From positions 79,471 through 143,470 of the forward strand of contig CM022665.1 of NCBI GenBank assembly GCA_012295275.1: a DNA stretch of 64,000 bases, in the 5' to 3' direction. Origin of the DNA: Chrysomallon squamiferum. Its lineage: Eukaryota > Mollusca > Gastropoda > Neomphalida > Peltospiridae. Made by a program: the position numbers and the translations under genes. This document shows, one piece after another, positions 57,299-64,000 of the stretch. The notes below the pieces were generated by a model. The model saw nothing but the letters and a program-made list of their open reading frames with translations, ran no database searches and was not told the origin of the DNA. Within the stretch, counting starts at the first letter, position 1. Each line of letters begins with the position of its first letter.

Positions 57299-60200
57299 TG
57301 TATTATCTGAAGATAGAAGAACTATTTAAAAGCTAATTACTATTTCAAAAATCGCCGAGAGAAATTTCGTTATTATCTTCGAAAATTTGCACAACGTAAA
57401 CAAGGAAGTAATATTCAAATCCCTTTCGTACATTATTATTTTTTTTATTAACTTAACTAATCGAAATATTTCCGTAAAGAACGACTCAAACACATCGATA
57501 TATTAAAAATAGACAAAAACAAAACGTTTCAAGGTCGTCACTGTATTGTAACGATCACGTGACTCAAGTAACGTTGTAAAAAGGGTTATAAATAAACTGG
57601 GCGACTTTCTGCTGAACCGCTAACCAGACAAAGATCATAATACAGGCAACACACATTATGTTATTTATTTATTTATTTATTAAACTATTAATTTATCTAT
57701 AGTTTGCTGAATAGACAAATATAAATATTTTATTATTTTCATTTACAGCATACTCATTTGCCGTGTATAAAATATAATAATATTAAAATATATTACTTTA
57801 ATTACAATAAACATACACTAATCTTTATTTTTATTACAGCTATTGCAGTTTGTTTTCTTTGAATATTCAGTTTCGAATCTTTGAAATTTCCTGTACATTG
57901 TCCATAAAACCAATTCTGACAGGAATACAACTGATCACAATAACAAGAAGAGATTATGTATGCTATTCTGAATATACAGAGCCTACCTGCAAAATTGTAA
58001 ACTGTTTATATTGTGTCTAACAGCAGCTTTTCTCACCGCCCAATAAGAAAACGTCATAATAAAAAGACTTAAAAAATGTTTATTGAAATCTGAATACGTT
58101 TTATTCGAGCATATAGGAAAATTAAATACAAGAACTTTTGTCATGTAAATGATGTACTTAGTCGTAATTTAAATAAAATATGTGCATTTTTTTTGTAGAA
58201 TAAAATATAATTTATTTAGAAAGATACATATAAACAAAACTAGATAAAATAATTAATTAAATATACTTTAATTTTAAAAAATTATCAAATGCTTTCTACA
58301 CTGTTAACTTAAATCTTGTTAGGCATAATACAGGTTTCAGTTTCACAAAAGAAAAGAATAACACGGCAATATTTTATAATTTTAGTAACAAAAAGCTAAA
58401 TATTTGAAATATTTGTCTTAGTACTTACTCTATACACTCCTAAGTTACCGAGAAAAATATTCAAGAAGTGGGTGGCACAAACTGGTCAATAGTTGTGACC
58501 TTTTCGTTGTCGCTCCTAACAAATACAAAAGAATGTCGATTTGAAGATAGTCAAATGTGTAATTATTATCTCATATATTGGTCCTGTTATTCATCTCCTT
58601 CAACTAAATCCAATGTGCTTTTTACGTAAGTGTTTGTATTGAATGAAATCGACTAGAAAAGCTTCGATATGTGCTATGAAACTTGGAAGAAAAATTAAAA
58701 TTAGTTTCATTAATATCTCTTTACTGGATGAAGAAGACTTATTAAAATGTTTATTAACTTACCTAAATTCCTAATCAGATGACTTATGTAACTGACAGCT
58801 CAAACACACTGATAAACACATCGATTTTTTCCTTTGATTTTTCTCGTATAATTATGTACTCTGTTCTCGAACGTTACCGGAAATATTTTAGTCCATTGTA
58901 AAAATAGAGGTTTCGGTTTCAGAAAAAAGAAAAAAAAAGAACACGGAAATATTTCCTAATGTTAATATAATAAAGCTGATAATTTTAAATGTTTGTCTGA
59001 ACACTCACTCTATGCACGATAGTGAAGAAGGGTGATAATGAGATACTTTAGTACTTACAAAAAACAGTTGTTTTCTCTGTTATCTGAATATAATGAAATA
59101 TGTTAGTAAATATTTCAAACACTGGTCATGTTATTAAACTCTTTTCACTAAATTAAATCGAATGTCTAAATTAAATCGTTATTAACTGTGAAAATTTACA
59201 CAGTGTAAACAAGGAAGTAATGTTAAAATCAGTTTCATACATTTAAAAAATACAAATATATCTACAGACATACATGCATATTTACAGACATAAATTACTA
59301 GATAGAGAAAACTGTTATTAAAATGTTCATAAACTTCTAAAAATTCCAGATCAAATTATTTCTGTAAAGAACACTCAAGTTCATCGGTGAATTAAAAACT
59401 GACAACAAAATGTTTATGGATGGTCACTACGTCGTAACGATATAAATAAACTTAGCAAACCATTGAACTGCTCATAATCTTAGCCACAGATCTTTTCATT
59501 TTTTATTTGTTTGCTTGTTTAAATATTTCATTTCATTTATAAAATGCATTTTTTTTCTTGTAGTAAAAGTAAACAAAATATTACTAGGTACATTGTTTAC
59601 ACGACAAACTTTCCCATATAACAACTTCCTATGCCTTATGCCTTAATAAGACCAACTAAGATTTGAATAAACAATTTCTAAATATTGTTATTTTTAAATT
59701 AGTTCCATTTTATTACTTTAACTTACTTTTCATAAATCTAGAAATATTTTCTGATAGACAGATACAAACAATTATAATATTTTCATGTACTCAGTAGACT
59801 AAAATAATAATATTAAAATATATTTCTTTCACTACTGTACAAATACACTAATATTTATTAATATTAGAGTATACTATTTTTTTTATTTTTTTTGAATATT
59901 CTTGTTATTAAACAGCAGTCAATTTGGAATCTTTGGATTTTCCTATATATTATACATAAAACCAACTCTGACAGAAATAAAACTGATCTAAATGGTGGCA
60001 CATAATCAAAACTGATTCTGTATAATATTCTGAATATACAGAGTCGACTTGCAAAACTGTAAACTTTTCATTTTGTGTCTAACAGTAACTTTTGTTATCG
60101 CCCTGTGAAAACTGGTGAAAAGCTTTCCTCATAAATAAATAAAGATATCAGTAGAATTTCGACATATTCGTAGGTATATTTTATTTTATTTTATTTTTGT

Positions 60201-60820
60201 TTGTTTATTTGTTTTTACATTTTATTCTTAACTGATTTGTCTTGTATATTTTACTGTATATAATAATAATAATAGTATTAGTAGTAAAAATAAATTAAAA
60301 AATGTCCAAATGTTATTGTTTTTTGACATTTTGAAATGAAATATTGTCAGGAATAGTAGATCTTCAATTCGAAAAATAGAGCTTTCAGTTTCACGAAGGA
60401 GAGAAAGATAAAACAAATACTTTATAATGTTAGCAACGTAAATCTAATAATTTTAAATATTTGTCTTAACACTTACTTACTCTGTACACGTCTAACAGTT
60501 ATTTAGAACCATATTCAAGAAGTGGGAGACACAAATCTTTGTGACCTTCTCGTTGTCGCTCGTAACAAATACAAAAGAAAGTCGTTTTTCTCTGTTACAT
60601 GAATATAGTAAAACAGGATAAAACGTAACCATTATTTAAAATACTAGTTTTATTATTAAACCTTTCTTAAAACTAAATCCAAGGTCTATGCATGTTTCAC
60701 ATGAGCCAATGAATTTAATAAAATCGACGAGAAAAGCTTCGTTATTAGCTGTGAAAATGTTAACAATGTTAAACAAAAAAGTAAAGTTATAAACTGAATA
60801 ATAATAATAATAATAATAAT
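57299..60820. repeat. Single-copy-order stretch of the array, more decayed
   Basis: Array blocks continue (CACGTG at 57555-57560 with TATAAATA at 57587-57594; an intact donor at 58762; donor-like GTAAGTG near 58430) but with more deletions than in 42-57 kb. No exon with coding signature and no long duplicate elsewhere in the window is seen. A short (AAT)n run is at 60800-60821. Confidence 0.7.
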
Positions 60821-60821
60821 A

Positions 60822-61092
60822 TGCAAAAAAGGCTGTGCAGTCATGTCGGGATTCTTACGAAGGTGTGCTTTTATTTTAAACTTGATGATCACAAATAACA
60901 GTTTTGACAGTGGTTCACAATAGTGTCACAACCTATCACAGATTCCTTTTGTGTCAGGATTAAAGTTTGATCAAACTTTTGACCTGTACGTACTAACGGC
61001 GCACTGACACAGCTATTATGTCGGCTTGCTTTTATCGGCGTGTTTTTGTAGGTGTGCCTTTTACTGCATTTTTAACCTTGTCACAAATAACA
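60822..61092. other. Unexplained insertion of more GC-rich sequence with a direct repeat
   Basis: The sequence here (ggctgtgcagtcatgtcggg to aacggcgcactgacacagct) is unlike the array. A segment aggtgtgcttttattttaaac plus tcacaaataacag at 60860-60902 recurs in diverged form at 61050-61092. It may be a short non-autonomous mobile element or a fragment of another repeat. No terminal inverted repeats are clear. Confidence 0.4.
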
Positions 61093-61186
61093 GAGGTTTC
61101 AGTTTCACAAAAGAAAAGAAGTACACGGAAATATTTTATAAAGTTAACAACGTAAAACTAATAATTTTAGACATGTATTTTTGATA

Positions 61187-61326
61187 TTGTGTGTGTGTGT
61201 GTGTGTGTGCGTGTGTGTGTCTGTGTGTGGGCGTGTGTGTGTTTGTGTGTGTCTGTGTGTGTGCGTGTGTGTGTGTGTGTGTGTGCGTGTGTGTGTCTGT
61301 GTGTGTGCGTGTGTGTGTCTGTGTTT
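61187..61326. repeat. (TG)n microsatellite, interrupted
   Basis: About 140 bases of TG with scattered GC and TC variants. Open frames in it are His/Thr or Cys/Val repeats and are not genes. A run of AAT/AAC-type simple sequence follows at 61425-61560. Confidence 0.95.
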
Positions 61327-61619
61327 GTTTTATAATAATATGCATACTTTGCTTCACCTAACTTTTGAAACAAATGGTTTGTAGAATTTCATAAAAATAA
61401 CTTTTACATCGTTGTATGAATTTAACAATAATAACTGCAATAACATCAACAACAATAACAGTAATAATAACAATAATAATAACAGTAATGGCAGCATCAA
61501 TAATATAACAGTAACTACAACACAATAATAATAATAATAATAACGAAAACAATAGTAAACAAAATTATAGCATAAGAAAAAAGAAGAAGACGAAGAAAGG
61601 AAAACTAACTAACGAGATA

Positions 61620-62624
61620 AATAAATCAAGTACAATGAAATAAATCTACAATATACCTACAGTTGCACATTCTGTGTTTCTTGTTGTTTCACTTAGAACG
61701 CAACTCCGTACTTCAGATTTGTGAATAAATAAGATTTTTGTAAATTTTAATTCTGATGACACGAACTCATTTAAAATATCATTTTCTGGGACGTAAAATT
61801 CTTCAAAATTTCTATCTGCAAATTTGTTTGTGATATTCCGATATTGGGCGATGTGTCTAATGTTTTTTGGTAAACCTACACTTTTCTAATAACGTAACGT
61901 GACATCTTCTATTTTCATTAAGATCAGTATCTCTGTCATAGAAGTTTAATATGTTAAAACGTAATTATTATTTCAAATACTGGTCAAGTTATTAAACTCT
62001 GTAACTAAATCCAATGTCTAAGTATGTTTTACATGACTCACTGAATCCAACAAAATGGACGAGAAAAATTTAGTTAATAGCTGAGAAATTTTATACAACG
62101 TAAACAAGGAAGTAATGTTAAATTAGTGTCATACATTTAAAAAATATAAATATATCTGCAGAGATAAATGTATATTTATAGACATAAATAACTAGATAGA
62201 GAAAACTGTTAATATTTTTTTTGTAAACTTACTTAAATTCCTAGTAACACTGTTTCTATAAAGAACAGCTCAAACTCTTCGATATATTGAAAACAGAAAA
62301 TAAAACGTATACGGGCTGTTTCGACCTCGTAATGATTACGTGTCTGAATTTACGTGTACAAAATCAACTTGGTAACATTCCAGAACTCTAACTGCTGTTT
62401 AGAATAATCTCATAACTTAGGCTACAACCATTTTTCATTTTATTACTTTTTTATTTATTTATTTATGTGTTTTTTTGAAAACATTCTATTTTGTTCTAGT
62501 AAAAGTTGACTAAATATTATTCATCAGAAAAATTTGATACTCTAGACAACAAACATTTATTTTATTTTATTTCTTTGTTTATATATTTCATTTCATTATT
62601 TATTTAAGTATTTTATTTATTAAC

Positions 62625-62663
<39 letters not shown>

Positions 62664-64000
62664 TTCTACTTAACTAAATATTAATCGTACTACAACCAGC
62701 TTTATTGTTTAAATGGTGAACTTTTTTTGCCTTAATGAATTTTTTTATTATAATATTACTTATATTTGTATTACTTTAACTTTCTCTTCATAAATGTAGA
62801 AAGGTTTTCTGACAGACAAATATAAATATTTGTGATATTTTCATGTATTTCATACTCAGAGGACTAATTTGACACGTACAAAATATAATAATATGTTACT
62901 TTCATTACAGTAAATACACTTATCTTTACTTATATTACAGAATTGCAGTTTCTTTTCTTTAAATACACTTGCTATTCAACAGCGATTAAATCTTCGGATT
63001 TTCTTATATGTTATACATAATGCCAACCGCGACAGGAATAAAACTGATCTAAATGGTAGAACAATAACAAGAACAGATTATGTATGATAGTCTGAATATA
63101 TAGAGCCCAGTTGCAAAGCATTAAACTGTTTGTATTGTGTCCCATCAATAAAATATACATAAAATGTACATGTCTATACATTATAATAAACCATTACATA
63201 TATAATTCTAATAATTTAAATTTCTCGTATAAGTATGTACTATGTTCTCGAACGTTACAGGAAATATTTTCGTCATAAATGAAAGTTTCGGTTTCAGAAA
63301 CGAAAGAAATAACACGGAAATATTTTATAAAGTTAGCAACATAAATCTAATAATATTAAATATTTATTTTAGCATTTACGCTATAAACAAATGATATTCA
63401 AAAGTCTAGGGACAGAAACGGGTCAACATTTATGACCTTTGGGTGCCGTGTGTAACAAATTATCTGAATATAATAATATATGTTAAAACCTAATTATTAT
63501 TTCAAACACAGGTCATTTTATTAAATCCAAGGTCTACGTGCCTATTACCTATACAATCGAATGTTTTACGTCACTCATTGAATCGAATAAAATCGACGAG
63601 AAAAGCTTCGTTATTAGCTGTGAACATTTACACAACATAAAAAATCAGTTTCATACATTTCCAAAAAACATAAATCTATCTACCGAAATAAATATATATT
63701 TACAGGCATAAATTACTAGATACAGAAAACAGTTGTTAAAATATTTATAAACTTTTTTAAATTCCTAGTAACATTGTTTCTGTAAAGAACAGCTCAAACT
63801 CTTCGATATATTAAAACATACACAACACAATGTATACGGGTTTTCTCGACCTCGTAACGATCACGTTCTCAAACTACGTGTACAAAAGTGATATAAATAA
63901 ACTTGTTAACATTCCAGATATCTAACTGCTATTGAGAATAATCTCATAACTTACTAGGTACATAAAACCGTTATTAAATTTTTTGTAAACTTACCTAAAT
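61620..64000. repeat. Segmental duplication Z, copy 2 (runs off the window)
   Basis: Matches 39128-41400, starting from the linker-exon remnant. It includes degenerate cassettes at 62232 and about 63764 and an intact donor at 63994. The array continues past the window end. Confidence 0.9.
61657..61715 (-). pseudogene. Remnant of the IAP linker exon inside the distant array (copy 2)
   Basis: Same truncated exon remnant as 39159-39217, with donor GTAG|GTATATT and no acceptor. Part of segmental duplication Z. Confidence 0.72.

Larger units (their letters stand above)
34780..64000 (-). repeat. Complex tandem array of promoter-like and non-coding exon-like units
   Basis: A basic unit of roughly 1.6-2 kb recurs through the right half of the window, often broken by deletions and rearranged into longer units. 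Blocks in plus-strand order: tacctaaattcctaatcac (exon-like motif with minus-strand donor), the E-box/TATA block, gaataatctcataacttagg, a TTTA-rich stretch, ttctagtaaaagttaac, a block with gccttaataagaccaac, a block with gataccgcccagtagaaa, and a block with aacacttactctgtacactc (another minus-strand donor-like GTAAGTG). The exon-like motif occurs about 24 times (near 35.25, 36.87, 38.49, 39.74, 41.17, 41.41, 43.18, 43.98, 47.02, 47.81, 48.84, 49.07, 50.81, 51.62, 52.64, 52.88, 54.65, 55.45, 57.45, 58.76, 59.34, 62.23, 63.76 and 63.99 kb). No protein-coding gene is supportable here. Confidence 0.85.

Noticed and set aside
61136-61384. His/Thr and Cys/Val repeat frames
   Set aside because: Translations of a (TG)n microsatellite on both strands.

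Overview
The window is AT-rich eukaryotic (metazoan) DNA: short exons split by long introns with GT-AG sites, many (AAT)n tracts, a pogo/Tigger-type DNA transposon and a decayed non-LTR retrotransposon. The BIR-BIR-RING gene family and the retroelement types suggest an invertebrate, perhaps a mollusc or another lophotrochozoan. That placement is an inference. No bacterial features are present.

The only gene I can support is on the minus strand and occupies most of the window. It encodes an inhibitor-of-apoptosis (IAP) protein. Its 3' part lies at 2.9-8.1 kb. Read on the minus strand, it has one large exon (6125-8077: acidic repeat region, BIR1, Ser/Thr-rich spacer, first part of BIR2), the rest of BIR2 (5627-5805), three short linker exons (5255-5333, 4995-5072, 3648-3722) and a terminal RING exon (2891-3069). 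The phases of these six exons close exactly: 847 codons from the large exon to the stop.

Upstream, from 8.8 to 34.8 kb, I find 25 mini-exons of 39-153 nt. All are open in the same phase (1), and each is a multiple of three long. Eleven of them are copies of one 63-nt exon carried on a tandem array of about 1.36 kb units (about 17.3-32.3 kb). Many of the other exons sit on the same ladder of about 1.36 kb. If all were spliced in, they would add 539 codons. Because every exon is phase 1-1, exons can be skipped or included in any combination without shifting frame. The most 5' mini-exon (34670-34753) has an in-frame ATG in good context at 34728-34730.

From about 34.8 kb to the window end there is a second, larger tandem array with no supportable protein-coding gene. 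Its building block of roughly 1.6-2 kb recurs about two dozen times. Each carries a short minus-strand exon-like motif, often with a GTAAGT donor, and usually an upstream CACGTG/TATAAATA block. Four copies carry a different, CpG-containing block with CCAAT and NRF1-like motifs and its own donor. I read this as a candidate array of alternative promoters and 5' non-coding exons for the IAP gene. Long segmental duplications and one 200-N assembly gap lie inside it.

The left edge (1-2.7 kb) has a LINE remnant and a frameshifted duplicate of the BIR2 exon. A deleted Tigger element (13863-14608) sits in an intron of the mini-exon region. All calls come from reading the sequence; no transcript data or database searches were available.
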